64,000 nt of DNA from Roseivivax sediminis (GCF_900112685.1 NZ_FOMS01000004.1:139025-203024); one strand, 5' to 3'; positions 45,992-56,917 are shown, counted from the first letter of the stretch. The notes: generated from the letters alone by a model not told the origin. Translations and numbers: made by a program.

Positions 45992-47019
45992 GGGGCCTCC
46001 TGCCTGAGGATGTCGGCGAGCGCCGGGCGGTCGCGCTTGCGCTGCAGCTCGATATTGCCCATCGGCGTCCAGCCGGCAAAGATCGTCTCCACGCTGTCGG
46101 CCTTGAGCGCGGCGCGCAAGGCGCCTTCGATCTGCCGCCGCTCCTTCTTCGGGATCGGCGCGGGGTCGATCGTGACGAGCCCGCCGAGCCCGCGCAGCCG
46201 CAACTGGCGCGGCAGCGCCCGCAACGCGGCCAGCGTCGCCTTCACCCCCGCCGCCGGGGACGTGTCGCCGCCGGTGTTCACGTCGACGGCGACGAGCGCA
46301 CGGGTGACCTCCACCGCCATCGAGGCACCGCCGCCCAGCGGCACGTGCGGCCCGCGCAGCGCCTCGATCTCGTCGAGCACGCCGTGACGGTCGAAGGCGC
46401 CGGCCTCGCGGTCGACCTCCGCCGGGAGCGCCCATTCGCGCCAGGCGCGGGCATGGGCGCCGTCGCCCTCCACCAGCACCTCGGCCGGGCCGGCCGTGTC
46501 GGCCATGACGGCAGCGGCAAGCGCGCTCATCTCGCGGATGTCCTCGGCGATGGCATCGGGATCGGCGCCGTCGCAGGAGGAGCGCAGGATGAGGCCGTCG
46601 GCGCCGCCGTATTCCTCGTGCGCAATCTCGAGGATCGCATCACGCGCGTCGGAATCGCGGATCGCGCGGCTGACATTGATGCCGGGCGCGCCGGGCGTGA
46701 CGATGCCATAACGGCTCTTGAAGAGGACGCGGTCGGTGACCGGGATCGCCTTGCCCGGTTCCGGGAACCCCGTGACCTGCAGGATGCGCGCCTCGCCCGG
46801 CGAGATCCCCTTGATCTGGCGCAGGTAGGCAGGGCCGTCCGGCGTGTCGAAAAAGATGCCCCCCTGCCCCTTCATCGGCCGCCCGGCGATGCCGCGATAG
46901 ATCGTGCCCGGCAGTGCCCCGGCGCCGTCGATGAAAAGATCGTCGAGCCGCCCGTCCACGATCAGCGCCGCGGCCTCCCGGCCGCCGAGCTCACCGAGCG
47001 CGATCGTCGCCCCCTTCAT
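45988..47019 (-). CDS. ribonuclease E/G family protein (short RNase G-like)
   Basis: The 343-residue product matches the RNase E/G catalytic core in compact form: [53 protein letters not shown] (catalytic Asp and Asn) and [19 protein letters not shown]. It lacks the Zn-link and C-terminal scaffold regions of RNase E. A role in rRNA or mRNA processing is likely. I chose ATG 47019 ([10 protein letters not shown]); it overlaps maf by 4 nt. Confidence 0.88.
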   Translation of the reverse strand: MKGATIALGELGGREAAALIVDGRLDDLFIDGAGALPGTIYRGIAGRPMKGQGGIFFDTPDGPAYLRQIKGISPGEARILQVTGFPEPGKAIPVTDRVLFKSRYGIVTPGAPGINVSRAIRDSDARDAILEIAHEEYGGADGLILRSSCDGADPDAIAEDIREMSALAAAVMADTAGPAEVLVEGDGAHARAWREWALPAEVDREAGAFDRHGVLDEIEALRGPHVPLGGGASMAVEVTRALVAVDVNTGGDTSPAAGVKATLAALRALPRQLRLRGLGGLVTIDPAPIPKKERRQIEGALRAALKADSVETIFAGWTPMGNIELQRKRDRPALADILRQEAP

Positions 47020-47591
47020 GCCCGCCCCCAGACCGGCCAGCCGGCGGCGGCCAGAAGCTGCGCGGTCTCGGCCAGCGGCAGCCCAACGACGGCGGTGAAG
47101 GACCCCGAGATCCACGGCACCAGCGCCCCCGCCGGACCCTGGATACCGTAGCCGCCGGCCTTGCCCTGCCAGTCGCCGGTGGCGAGGTAGCCCCGGATCT
47201 CGTCATCGCTCAGCGGTTTCATCTTCACCTTGGTCACAACGTCACGGGCCCAGACCCGCGGACCCCGGCGGACCGCGAGCGCTGTCACCACCTGGTGGCG
47301 CCGGCCCGACATCGCCCGCAGGAACGCCGCCGCCTCGCCTTCGTCCTCGGGCTTGCCGAGGATGCGCCGGCCGAGCGCGACGGTGGTGTCCGCCGACAGC
47401 ACGATGTCGTCCTCATCCGCGACAACCGCCACCGCCTTCTCGCGCGCCATGCGCTGGCAATAGGGGCGCGGCAACTCCCCCCGCACCGGCGTCTCGTCGA
47501 TATCGGGCGGACGGATGTCGTCGGCGACGATGCCGAGCTGGGACAGAAGCTCGCGCCGCCGCGGCGAGCCGGAGCCGAGAATGAGCTTCAT
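47016..47591 (-). CDS. maf: Maf family nucleotide pyrophosphatase
   Basis: The 191-residue product starts [20 protein letters not shown], the family signature. It also has [19 protein letters not shown] and [13 protein letters not shown]. Maf proteins hydrolyse modified or non-canonical nucleoside triphosphates (dTTP/UTP or m7GTP class). A preceding in-frame Met (47606) is less likely. It lies between infA and the RNase G-like gene, the usual Rhodobacterales order. Confidence 0.94.
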   Translation of the reverse strand: MKLILGSGSPRRRELLSQLGIVADDIRPPDIDETPVRGELPRPYCQRMAREKAVAVVADEDDIVLSADTTVALGRRILGKPEDEGEAAAFLRAMSGRRHQVVTALAVRRGPRVWARDVVTKVKMKPLSDDEIRGYLATGDWQGKAGGYGIQGPAGALVPWISGSFTAVVGLPLAETAQLLAAAGWPVWGRA

Positions 47592-47652
47592 CGTCGCTCT
47601 CCACACATGCGAACGGGGCCCGAAGGCCCCGCGCCATCGGCCCTGTCGGGCC

Positions 47653-47871
47653 TCACTTGAAGCGGTAGTTGATACGGCCCTTGGTCAGATCGTAGGGCGT
47701 CATCTCCACCTGCACCTTGTCGCCAGCCAGAACCCGGATGCGGTTCTTGCGCATCTTGCCTGCCGTGTGCGCGATGATCTCATGGCCATTCTCTAGCTCG
47801 ACCCGGAACGTCGCGTTGGGCAGGAGTTCCTTCACGACACCGGGAAATTCGAGCGTATCTTCCTTGGCCAT
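47653..47871 (-). CDS. infA: translation initiation factor IF-1
   Basis: IF-1 occupies the ribosomal A site during initiation. The 72-residue product is a single OB fold: [39 protein letters not shown] and [13 protein letters not shown]. Length is exact for the family. I chose ATG 47871, which has a CAGGAGAGACC site upstream. Confidence 0.98.
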   Translation of the reverse strand: MAKEDTLEFPGVVKELLPNATFRVELENGHEIIAHTAGKMRKNRIRVLAGDKVQVEMTPYDLTKGRINYRFK

Positions 47872-47973
47872 GGTCTCTCCTGAATTGCGTAGAGGGGCGG
47901 CGCTGCGCACCACCCGCTCGATGCGCCCGTAATTGGCCTATTCGGCGGATTTTTCAAGCCCAAAACGCGAGCC

Positions 47974-48861
47974 TCAGCGCAAGGACACGATTTCAGGCGC
48001 GCCGGCGCGCGGTACCTGCTCGTCCCAATGCGCGCGGTTGAGCACGACGCCGTCGGCGCGCACCGCAGCGATCCGCGCGAGATCCACCTCGGCATAAGTC
48101 CAGCCCGGCGCGTCCAGCACACCTTCGGCAAGAACGCCGGTCGGCGGAAAACCGGTGTCGGGCGGGCCGAACACGCCGCCGGTGCCGCAATTGGTGTCCA
48201 CCGCCTCGGACCACTCGGCCGCGCCGACAGTGGAGGACATGACGCTCACGCATTGCGCCTCGAGCGCGCGCGCCATCGCGCCGATGCGCACCCGCCAGTA
48301 GCCGGCCAGCGCCTCGGTGCAGGACGGCACCAGCAGCAGATCGCAGTCCGCCAGCGCGCGGCCCAACAGCGGATATTCCGAATCGTAGCAGATCAGCACG
48401 CCGATCCGGCCCAGCGCGGTATCGAAGACCCGCAGCGGTCCGCCCGGCACAACGCCCCAATCCTCGCGCTCGAACCGCGTCATGATCTGCTTGTCCTGCA
48501 CGCCGACCGCGCCGGACGGCGCGAACAGCCGCGCCCGGTTCACCGGACGGGCCCCGAGCGCCGGATCGAGGACCGGCGCCGATGCCGCCAGCACATGCAC
48601 CCCGTGCCGCGCCGCGAGCTCGGCATGCAGCGCGTCGGCCGCCGGCACGCGGTCCGACACCGCTCGCAGCGACGCCTCGAGATCCCCGGCCACCTCGAGC
48701 CCGTCCAGCGTCGCCAGTTCCATGCTGCCATACTCGGGAAAGACCAGCAGCTCCGCGCCCGCCTCCGCGGCCTCCGCCACCCAGGCCCCGATCTTGGCCG
48801 CATAGGCGTCCCAGCTCTCCAGCACATCCAGCGGATAGGCCGCCGCCGCCACCTTCACCAT
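47974..48861 (-). CDS. carbon-nitrogen hydrolase (nitrilase superfamily)
   Basis: The 295-residue product has the catalytic Glu-Lys-Cys triad: E43 (FPEYGSM), K124 (VQDKQIMTRFE) and C158 (LICYDSEYP). It is likely an amidase acting on a small amide or N-carbamoyl compound; substrate is unknown. The ATG at 48861 is used. Its neighbours are infA downstream and a repeat copy upstream, so it is probably monocistronic. Confidence 0.88.
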   Translation of the reverse strand: MVKVAAAAYPLDVLESWDAYAAKIGAWVAEAAEAGAELLVFPEYGSMELATLDGLEVAGDLEASLRAVSDRVPAADALHAELAARHGVHVLAASAPVLDPALGARPVNRARLFAPSGAVGVQDKQIMTRFEREDWGVVPGGPLRVFDTALGRIGVLICYDSEYPLLGRALADCDLLLVPSCTEALAGYWRVRIGAMARALEAQCVSVMSSTVGAAEWSEAVDTNCGTGGVFGPPDTGFPPTGVLAEGVLDAPGWTYAEVDLARIAAVRADGVVLNRAHWDEQVPRAGAPEIVSLR

Positions 48862-48894
48862 GTCACGCCTCCCTCGCCACTCTTGCCTGCACCC

Positions 48895-48946
48895 CTGCTT
48901 CTTTGGGCCGACAAATACTCCGGGAGCGCGAGGGCAGCGCCCTCGC
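48895..48946. repeat. dispersed hairpin repeat, AGTATTT/AAAGAAGCAG subtype (reversed)
   Basis: CTGCTTCTTTGGGC, then ACAAATACTCCGGGAGC, then stem GCGAGGGC/GCCCTCGC (48928-48946). It matches the copies at 12407, 18615 and 40600. Here it lies between two genes on the same strand, the GNAT gene and the amidase, downstream of the former. Confidence 0.72.
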
Positions 48947-49014
48947 CCGGGGGGTTTGGGGGTCCACCCCCAAACATGGTGCGCGCGCGCCAGCGCGCTC
49001 CGCGGGATCCGCCC

Positions 49015-49596
49015 TCACAGCTCGCGCAACCAGAACTGCAAATGATGGTCGGTCTCGGCCGCCTCGTCGATGTCCTTCCAGCGGAAACTGGCGACCACCC
49101 CCGGTAGCGGCGCGTAGCCGCGCTTGCGCCAGAACCCGTTCAGCGGCACGTAGCCCTCGGGCCGCAGCGGATGGTCCTCGGGGCGCTGCACGCTGCAGAA
49201 GGCGGCGTGGCTGCGCCCCAGGCGCCGCGCGTGGTCCTCGCGCGCGTCGAAGAAGGCATGGCCGAGACCCCGCCCCCGATACTCCGGCAGCAGCACCGAT
49301 TCGGCGCAATAGAAGATCGTCTCGAGGTCGAGCCCGGTGGGCGCGAAGGCGGCGGCGAAATCGCCGGCATGGTCCTCCATCGGCGTGCCGGTGGCCGCCC
49401 CGACGAGGGTATCGCCGTCGAATGCGCCGACGACGATCGCGCCCGCGCTCTCGCGGTAGGCCTGCAGGTAGCCGCGCTCGTACTCCACCGAGCCGTCGTA
49501 GAGGTAGGGCCAGGCCCGGAACACCTCGATCCGCAGCCGCGCGACGTCGTCGAGCGCGGCCGCCAGCGCGTCTCCGGTGAGCGTCTCGACCTTCAC
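49015..49596 (-). CDS. GNAT family N-acetyltransferase
   Basis: The 193-residue product has the acetyl-CoA motif VLLPEYRGRGLGHAFFDARE and a C-terminal LNGFWRKRGYAP segment typical of GNAT enzymes. RLRIEVFRAWPYLYDG near the N-terminus is a feature of a conserved but uncharacterised subgroup. It starts at GTG 49596, overlapping the upstream NTF2-like gene by 4 nt. Confidence 0.85.
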   Translation of the reverse strand: MKVETLTGDALAAALDDVARLRIEVFRAWPYLYDGSVEYERGYLQAYRESAGAIVVGAFDGDTLVGAATGTPMEDHAGDFAAAFAPTGLDLETIFYCAESVLLPEYRGRGLGHAFFDAREDHARRLGRSHAAFCSVQRPEDHPLRPEGYVPLNGFWRKRGYAPLPGVVASFRWKDIDEAAETDHHLQFWLREL

Positions 49597-49991
49597 GAGG
49601 AAACCTGCCGGATCCAGTCGGCGAGGTTGTAATAGGTCACAACGCGGCTGATCTTCCCGCCCTCCAGCGAAAAGAACGACCCCGCCGGCAGCTTGTAGGT
49701 CTGGCCCGCCGCCTCCGGCAGGCCCTCGTCGGTCTGAAGGTAGCTGCCGTTGACGATGTATTCCGCCGCGCCGCGGGTGCCGCCCTCGGCCGAGAACAGC
49801 ACGATGTCGGTCAGGTGCTCGTCGTAGCAGCGCGCCATGTGCTGGCAGAAGGCGCGGAACTTCTCGCGGCCGACGCGCACCTCGCCCTCGTTGACGTGGT
49901 GGGCTACGTCGTCCGACAGGCACTCGAGCATGCCCTCGATGTCGTGGCGGTTGAACGCGTCGAAATAGCGGGCAAGCGTGTCGGTGCTCAT
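49593..49991 (-). CDS. NTF2/SnoaL-like (ketosteroid-isomerase-type) protein
   Basis: The 132-residue product has the SnoaL/NTF2-like cone fold pattern: ARYFDAFNRHDIEGMLECLS, DVAHHVNEG, GAAEYIVNGSYL and GGKISRVVTYYNLADW. Such domains bind small hydrophobic ligands or act as isomerases; function here is unknown. The ATG at 49991 overlaps the phosphatase gene by 4 nt and its own stop overlaps the GNAT start. Confidence 0.82.
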   Translation of the reverse strand: MSTDTLARYFDAFNRHDIEGMLECLSDDVAHHVNEGEVRVGREKFRAFCQHMARCYDEHLTDIVLFSAEGGTRGAAEYIVNGSYLQTDEGLPEAAGQTYKLPAGSFFSLEGGKISRVVTYYNLADWIRQVSS

Positions 49992-50440
49992 CGCGGTCCC
50001 CATTTTCCCTTCAGCTGATCGTGGATCTGGTCGCGGGTCTGGCGGTAGGCGTTGAGCTTGGTTTCGCGGTCCTCGCCGATCCCGGTCGGATCCATAACCG
50101 GCCAGTATTCCACCGACAAATGGAAAAGCCGCGTCAGGTCGAGCGCGTGCCGCCGGGCCGCCGGCGACATGGTCACGATCAGGTCGAACCCCGACAGCGC
50201 CTCGCCCAGCGCCTCCAGTTCCTCGAAGCTGCGGGCGCGGTGGCGCGACAGCTCCACCCCGATCTCGGCGCAGGCGGCGATGGCGAAGCCGTCGATGTCG
50301 AGATCGCCCAGCACGCCCACCGATTGCACGTAGACCGACGTGCCGTAGAGCTTCTTGGTGATCCCCTCGGCCATGGGCGAGCGGACGGCGTTGTGATCGC
50401 AGGCGAAGAGCACCGATTGCGGCAGGGGCGTCGCCGGCAC
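49988..50440 (-). CDS. low-molecular-weight protein tyrosine phosphatase-like
   Basis: The 150-residue product has the P-loop VLFACDHNAVRSPMAEG (C-x5-R-S) and a terminal acidic segment WPVMDPTGIGE. This P-loop also occurs in arsenate reductases and in DUF-type phosphatases of Rhodobacterales. Substrate is uncertain. The start is GTG at 50440, 4 bp after the UPF0262 stop. Confidence 0.85.
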   Translation of the reverse strand: MPATPLPQSVLFACDHNAVRSPMAEGITKKLYGTSVYVQSVGVLGDLDIDGFAIAACAEIGVELSRHRARSFEELEALGEALSGFDLIVTMSPAARRHALDLTRLFHLSVEYWPVMDPTGIGEDRETKLNAYRQTRDQIHDQLKGKWGPR

Positions 50441-50443
50441 CAG

Positions 50444-50923
50444 TCAGCCCCCGAAATGCAGCACGCAGACCAGCGTGAAGAGCCGCCGCGCGGTGTCCTG
50501 GTCGATCTCGGCCTTGCCGTCCAGCCGCTCGCGCAGGATCCGCGCGCCTTCGTCGTGGATGCCCTTGCGGGCCATGTCGATGGTCTCGATCTGGCTCGGC
50601 GGCAGGGTCTTCACCGCGTCGTAGTAGCTCTTGCAAATGGAGAAGTAGTCCTTGACCACCTGCCGGAAGGGCGACAGCGACAGGTGGAACTCGGCCGCCT
50701 GCTCGCCGCCCTCGGTGGCGACGTCGAAGACCAGCCGCTTCTCGCGGATGCCGAGCGACAGCGTGTAAGGTCCGTCCGGCATGGCATGGCCGTTGCGCGC
50801 CGGCAGCGCAAAGACGTTGCGTTCCATCAGATCGAACATCGCCACGCGCCGCTCCTGCTCGATCTCGGGCGTGGGCGGCGGCAGGGCGGCATCGTCCAGG
50901 TCGATATGCGCGATATGGCTCAT
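50444..50923 (-). CDS. UPF0262 family protein
   Basis: The 159-residue product matches UPF0262, a protein family of unknown function in alphaproteobacteria: EIEQERRVAMFDLMERNVFA, GPYTLSLGIREKRLVFDV and FRQVVKDYFSICKSYYDA. Its position near hisD and upstream of a phosphatase is conserved in the group. The ATG at 50923 is used. Confidence 0.92.
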   Translation of the reverse strand: MSHIAHIDLDDAALPPPTPEIEQERRVAMFDLMERNVFALPARNGHAMPDGPYTLSLGIREKRLVFDVATEGGEQAAEFHLSLSPFRQVVKDYFSICKSYYDAVKTLPPSQIETIDMARKGIHDEGARILRERLDGKAEIDQDTARRLFTLVCVLHFGG

Positions 50924-51037
50924 GGCGCCATCCTTCCGGCGTTTTGCCGGTCAGCCTAGTCCGCGCGGCGCGCGGCGGCAATGCCGCAGCGCAGCATAAA
51001 TTGTTTCAGGTCCGTCACGATCCGGGCGCCCTGCGCC

Positions 51038-51670
51038 TCAGCGAACCATGTAGGCCGCCGCGATCGTCGCGAACAGCAATGCGGCGCCGCAGAGCTTGGC
51101 CGTCATCGGGTGCAGCGCCAAGGGCACCGATCTATGCGCCGTGTAAGTCGCACCGATCCCCAGGAGCAGCACAGGCTGGAAATAAAGGTAGCCCGGCCAG
51201 CCGCCCTCCGGCGGATAGGCCAGCACGCCCGCGAGCAGCAGCGCGACAAGGGCCGGCCAGCCCAGCCAGGCGCGCGGGATCGGCCGATCCGTGTCGTAGC
51301 GCGCGGCAGCCCTCGCCAGCCGCCCCGTCGGCACCGGCCAGACCCAGCTGCCGAACGCGGCGCCGACGCCCCCAGCGGCGGCCGCCACCGGGGCCGATGC
51401 GCCGAGGACCAGCACGATGGCGGTGGCTGTGGACACCCCGACATGCAAGGCGCTCGCCATCCGCTCAGGGGACCAAACGCCCCTGCCCCGTGCCGTCAGC
51501 TGGTAGCTCTCGACCACGTCGAACGACCACAGCGGCAAGGTCGCGGCGGCGAAGATCCGCACCGCGACCGCCTCGTCCGCCGAGATCCAGACGAGCAAGA
51601 CCAGGCCGGCAGCAGCGAGGAAGGCCAGCGGCACCGCGTAACCGAATGCTGTCAGGTCAGCTCGGGTCAT
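51038..51670 (-). CDS. hypothetical multi-pass membrane protein
   Basis: The 210-residue product has about six hydrophobic segments (VPLAFLAAAGLVLLVWIS, ATAIVLVLGASAPVAAAAGG, PALVALLLAGVLAYPP). I recognise no family. The ATG at 51670 overlaps the hisD stop by 4 nt, so it is co-translated with hisD. The membrane segments have less Leu/Ile and more Ala/Gly than usual, as in GC-rich genomes. Confidence 0.65.
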   Translation of the reverse strand: MTRADLTAFGYAVPLAFLAAAGLVLLVWISADEAVAVRIFAAATLPLWSFDVVESYQLTARGRGVWSPERMASALHVGVSTATAIVLVLGASAPVAAAAGGVGAAFGSWVWPVPTGRLARAAARYDTDRPIPRAWLGWPALVALLLAGVLAYPPEGGWPGYLYFQPVLLLGIGATYTAHRSVPLALHPMTAKLCGAALLFATIAAAYMVR

Positions 51671-52977
51671 TGCCCCGATTTGTTGAGCCTTTCGCGCCGC
51701 GCAGCAACCGACAATCCGTGCGCCTCCAGGCTTTCGGCGGAGGCCAGCCGTTCGGCAGAGGGGCCGATGGCGGCGAGCGCCTCGGGCGTCATCTCGGCCA
51801 GGGTCGTGCGCTTGAGGAAGTCGAGCACCGACAGCCCCGAGGAGAATCGCGCCGAGCGCGCCGTCGGCAGCACGTGATTCGGCCCACCGACGTAGTCGCC
51901 GATGGCCTCGGGCGTCCAGTGGCCGAGGAAGATCGCACCGGCATGCCGGATCTGGCGCGACAGGCTGCGCGGATCTTCCACGCAAAGCTCCAGGTGTTCG
52001 GGCGCGATCCGGTCCGACAGGTGCGCGGCCTCCGAAAGATCCGCGACGGTGATCACGGCGCCGAAGTCGCGCCAGCTCGCCCCGGCGATGGCGCGGCGCT
52101 CGAGCGTCTGGAGGCGCGCCTCCACCGCGTCGGCGACCTGCCGGCCGAAGGCGGCGTCGGTGGTGATCAGGATCGACTGGGCGCTCTCGTCGTGTTCGGC
52201 CTGACTCATCAGGTCGAGCGCGATCCAGTCGGGGTCCGAGGTGCCGTCGGCGATCACCAGGATCTCGGAGGGCCCGGCGATCATGTCGATGCCGACGCGG
52301 CCGAAGACCCGGCGCTTGGCGGCGGCGACATAGGCGTTGCCCGGCCCGGTGATCTTGTCGACGGGCGCAATGCTCTCGGTGCCGTAGGCAAGCGCGGCGA
52401 TCGCCTGCGCGCCGCCGATGCGGTAGATCTCGTCGACCCCGGCGGTGCGCGCGGCGTACATCACGAGCGGGTTGATCACGCCGTCCGGCGTGGGCACGCA
52501 GATCGCCAGCCGCTCCACCCCCGCGACCTTGGCGGGAATCGCGTTCATCAGCACCGACGAGGGATAGGAGGCGAGCCCCCCCGGCACGTAGAGCCCCGCC
52601 GCCTCCACCGGTGTCCACCGCCAGCCGAGCGTCGCGCCCTCTGGGTCGGTCCAGCTCGCGTCCGTCGGCATCTGGCGCACGTGGTAGGCGCGGATGCGCT
52701 CGGCCGCGTGGTCGAGCGCCGCGCGATCTGCGGGCGGCACGCGGGCGATCTCGGCATCGACCTCGGCGGCGGTGATGGCCAGCCCGCCGGGCTTGAGCGC
52801 GAGGCGGTCGAAGCGTTCGGTCAGCCCGATCAGCGCGGTGTCGCCCCGGGCGCGGACGTCCGAGATTATCGCGGCGACGGCGTCGTCGACATCGGGGCTG
52901 TCCTCGCGCTTGGCGGTCAGCAGCGCCTCGAAGCGCGACGCGAAGTCGGGCTCGGCGGTGTCGAGAAAGACGGGCAT
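51667..52977 (-). CDS. hisD: histidinol dehydrogenase
   Basis: HisD oxidises histidinol to histidine in two NAD-dependent steps. The 436-residue product has the zinc ligands in DLMSQAEHDESAQ, GDYVGGPNHVLPT and LEAHGLSVAARRERL, plus the catalytic RIAPEHLEL. The NAD region GPGNAYVAAAKRRVFG is normal. It is followed by a membrane-protein gene with a 4 nt overlap. The usual Rhodobacterales neighbours murA and DUF2948 lie upstream. Confidence 0.97.
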   Translation of the reverse strand: MPVFLDTAEPDFASRFEALLTAKREDSPDVDDAVAAIISDVRARGDTALIGLTERFDRLALKPGGLAITAAEVDAEIARVPPADRAALDHAAERIRAYHVRQMPTDASWTDPEGATLGWRWTPVEAAGLYVPGGLASYPSSVLMNAIPAKVAGVERLAICVPTPDGVINPLVMYAARTAGVDEIYRIGGAQAIAALAYGTESIAPVDKITGPGNAYVAAAKRRVFGRVGIDMIAGPSEILVIADGTSDPDWIALDLMSQAEHDESAQSILITTDAAFGRQVADAVEARLQTLERRAIAGASWRDFGAVITVADLSEAAHLSDRIAPEHLELCVEDPRSLSRQIRHAGAIFLGHWTPEAIGDYVGGPNHVLPTARSARFSSGLSVLDFLKRTTLAEMTPEALAAIGPSAERLASAESLEAHGLSVAARRERLNKSGQ

Positions 52978-53134
52978 GGCGGTCTCCGTGCGTCGGGCGT
53001 GGCGGCGGTTATATCGCGCATGCGCGTGGTGTCGAGTTGGGGTGGTATATGCGGCCGATGCGCGGCGCGAGACGGACCGGGCAAGCCGTGCCGCGTGTCG
53101 TCGCCGGGCTTTCGTCCGCGGAGCTCTGAGCCGA

Positions 53135-53233
53135 CCGGCCCGGAATCAAGCCGAAGGCGCCGGGCCAGCGTCATGCGTGCGTCGCATGCCTGCGGCATGA
53201 CCCGTCACGGCGGGCCGGCGCTGGCCCGGCGCC
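53135..53233. repeat. two-part dispersed repeat, reversed copy
   Basis: The 70-bp part (53135-53206) and the 23-bp part (53211-53233) are the reverse complement of the parts at 38929-38998 and 38805-38827. Here they are nearly adjacent. The copy lies in the 287-bp gap between DUF2948 and hisD; I see no gene in that gap. Confidence 0.75.
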
Positions 53234-53264
53234 TGCTCGTCGGTGGCGACCCTGGCGACGTTCC

Positions 53265-53731
53265 CTATTCCGGATGCTCCGGCGTCTTGCGGGAGGGCGC
53301 GAGATACGGGCGCGTGACGTCGCGCAGCATCACCTCCAGCGCCTCGACCTCGGCGCGGACCACGCCGTCGCCGGCGAAGACGACCTCGACCGCGCCAGCC
53401 GCGTCGGCGCCGGGCTCGAAGCCCACAGAAAGGATCTGAAGCACCGTGTCGGGATCGCCGCGGGTGACGCCCTGGCTCCGCACCCCGGTCACGTGGTCGA
53501 CCACCAGCACCGATTGCACGCGCTCCACCCCGCCGCGGGCGAGGTCCTCTTCGCGGCGCAGGCGGTTCACGAGGAAGGCGAGCCGCCGCTCGTCCGGCAG
53601 ATACCGCATTTCGGACGAGGGCAGCACCGCGTCCTGGACCAGCGCCGACAGCACCGACAGATCGTCGGGATCCATGGCCCCAAGATAGAGCGGCTTGCCG
53701 CCGGCATCCTCGAAGCGGGCATCCTCGGTCA

Positions 53732-53732
<1 letters not shown>
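53265..53732 (-). CDS. DUF2948 family protein
   Basis: The 155-residue product matches DUF2948: PLYLGAMDPDDLSVLSALVQ, RRLAFLVNRLRRE and QSVLVVDHVTGVRSQG. Function is unknown; the gene is conserved next to murA and hisD in Rhodobacterales. The ATG at 53732 shares a base with the murA stop (TGATG). Confidence 0.9.
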
Positions 53733-55000
<1,268 letters not shown>

Positions 55001-55001
55001 C

Positions 55002-55157
55002 TCAGCTGTCTTCCTTGTCCTGCTCGTCCCCGTCCGACTTGGCCTCTCGCGCCTTCGCCTGCGCCTTGCGCCGGGCGAGGTTGGCCTTCAGCGCCGCCCG
55101 GAGGCGGTCCTCGCGGTCGTTGTCGCGTGACGTTGGGGTGCCTCGTTTCCGCTCCAT
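55002..55157 (-). CDS. small charged protein upstream of murA
   Basis: The 51-residue product is very charged ([20 protein letters not shown] then many Lys/Arg/Ala and a [10 protein letters not shown] tail), probably helical and soluble. It is 1 nt upstream of murA on the same strand. Small charged ORFs in this place occur in Rhodobacterales. Function is unknown. Confidence 0.65.
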   Translation of the reverse strand: MERKRGTPTSRDNDREDRLRAALKANLARRKAQAKAREAKSDGDEQDKEDS

Positions 55158-55257
55158 GCACCGGTCCTTACAGGAGGTGGCAAAAAGCGTCCAGATTGCG
55201 CTTGCACGCCATGGCGCTTCTGGGTAGAGAGCCGCCCACGCCGCCACGGCGCCGGGC

Positions 55258-55332
<75 letters not shown>

Positions 55333-55342
55333 TCCTATCCCC

Positions 55343-56190
55343 TTGATCGCGAAGAAACGCCTTGCTTTCAAAGGTGTTTTCACACTCCGCTGTTACAAAC
55401 CTTGTTACAGAACGGGTGCAGCGACGGCTGGGAAACCACATTACCTACTGAACCGTGAGGGCCGCTACTTCGCGCGGAGCGTGGTGCCGACAGAGCTGCG
55501 GCCCTACCTCGAGAACAAGTCGGAGCTGCCCACGCCGCTCGGCGCTATGGTAGCACCCCATCGCCGTCGCCGAGTTGATGCAGAAGATCGCGCTGGCAGA
55601 GCGCCGCGCAGCCGAGGAGAAGGGCCTCCCGCAGGTGCCGGGCCCTTTTTCACTCACCGAAGCACAGATCGCTGTGCACAGCTACAACGTCCGACTCGTG
55701 CACACCGGCGCGCGGATTACCGAGATCATGCAGCTCCGAAAGGCGGACCTCCGTCAGGAGGACGAGCTCTACGTGATCCGGCTGTCTCCCGACGCAGGCA
55801 CGATCAAGACGGGGCATTATCGCGACGTGCCCCTGCACCACCAGCTCGTCGAGCTGGGCTTTCCTGAGTTCGTCGCTGCAGTTCCCGAAGGCCCCCTCTT
55901 CTACAGCGGCAAGGCCGACGAGGTCCGGCTCGACAAGGCCGAGCATCAAGGCAACCGCACCGCCGCGTGGCTGCGCGCGGCCAAGCTGGTGCCGACGGGC
56001 GTTCAGCCGAACCACGCGTGGCGGCATCAGCTCAAGACCGTCGCCCGCGAGATCGGTATCTCTGACCGCGTGGCAGATGCCATCTGCGGCCACGCCGGCA
56101 GGACAGCAGATGACAATTATGGCGACGTGACCGTAAAGGCGCGCGCTCGGGCCTACGTGCTGACCGCGGCACCGGTGTCTGACGCCGATT
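55343..56190 (+). pseudogene. decayed tyrosine recombinase (integrase)
   Basis: The N-terminal part (KPHYLLNREGRYFARSVVPT, then ELRPYLENKSELPTPLGA) resembles the N-terminal domain of alphaproteobacterial integrases. The frame then shifts near 55550, and a second frame continues (AVAELMQKIALAERRAAE). The core-binding domain is mostly deleted. The catalytic domain follows with box I HTGARITEI (Arg) and box II HAWRHQLKT plus GHAGRTADDNYG (His-x-x-Arg, Gly-His, Tyr). The gene cannot make a full recombinase. It sits directly after tRNA-Thr, which places an old integration event there. Confidence 0.85.
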
Positions 56191-56249
56191 TGGCGGCCGT
56201 GTCCAACGCGCTGGTGGGCAGTTCACTGCCCGCTTGGACCGAACAGTGC

Positions 56250-56912
56250 AACGCCGTGAAGCGGAGTCGAACAGTATCTCGTGGGTCTGCAGTATATAGG
56301 CATGCGCCAAAAAGGCGCGGCTGTGCGAGAGCTTCGCATGTGCGACCTGCGGCTTGGTCCGTTCGCCGCCGGTGATGGCAAAGTCTTCGCTACAGTCGAA
56401 CTGGAAGGCTTCGCCGGGCCGGAACGCCAGATGCACAAAGGTGCCGCGCCCCGTCGCGTTCTGCTCGCGCTGCCGCGCCGTCCGCCACTCCCGCGCGAAG
56501 GCTGCGACCCGGTTGTAGGAGCCGGTGTAGCCAATCGCCACGAGGTCGGCATGCAGATGCGTCAGGAGCCGGCGTTGCTAGCGCGACTTCGCGGCGTCGG
56601 TCTTTAGCCAGCCGGCGAGCTTGTCAGCAAAGGGACCGAACTTGCTCGGTCGCTCGGGCCGAGAACTTCGGCTGGATCGTGCCTGCTCCCAGATACTTCT
56701 TGATGGTGTCCCGCGAGAGCCCGGTTCGTCGCGCGATCTCTCGGATCGGCAACGTGTGAGGAAGCGCCAAGCGGCGAATGACGTTCAAAAGTCCCGTGTG
56801 GATCACTCCATTACCCTCGTCGCTCGCAGCGATCGGGAGAAGGCTCACATGGGTCAAATCTCAGTGGAAATCAGGCGCTAAGCCGGATCAGTTCCGCTCG
56901 GAAATCAACACC
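56250..56912 (-). mobile_element. truncated IS21-family element with istA remnant
   Basis: On the minus strand, LPIREIARRTGLSRDTIKKY (the IstA helix-turn-helix) begins near 56750. A frameshift and an in-frame TAG follow, then HLHADLVAIGYTGSYNRVAA and FQFDCSEDF of the transposase core, ending after YILQTHEILFD near 56265. The rest of istA and all of istB are missing. The left end at 56865-56912 carries the tandem GATTTCC-type terminal repeats of IS21 relatives. The element is therefore dead and cut at its inner edge. Confidence 0.8.
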
Positions 56913-56917
56913 TTGTG

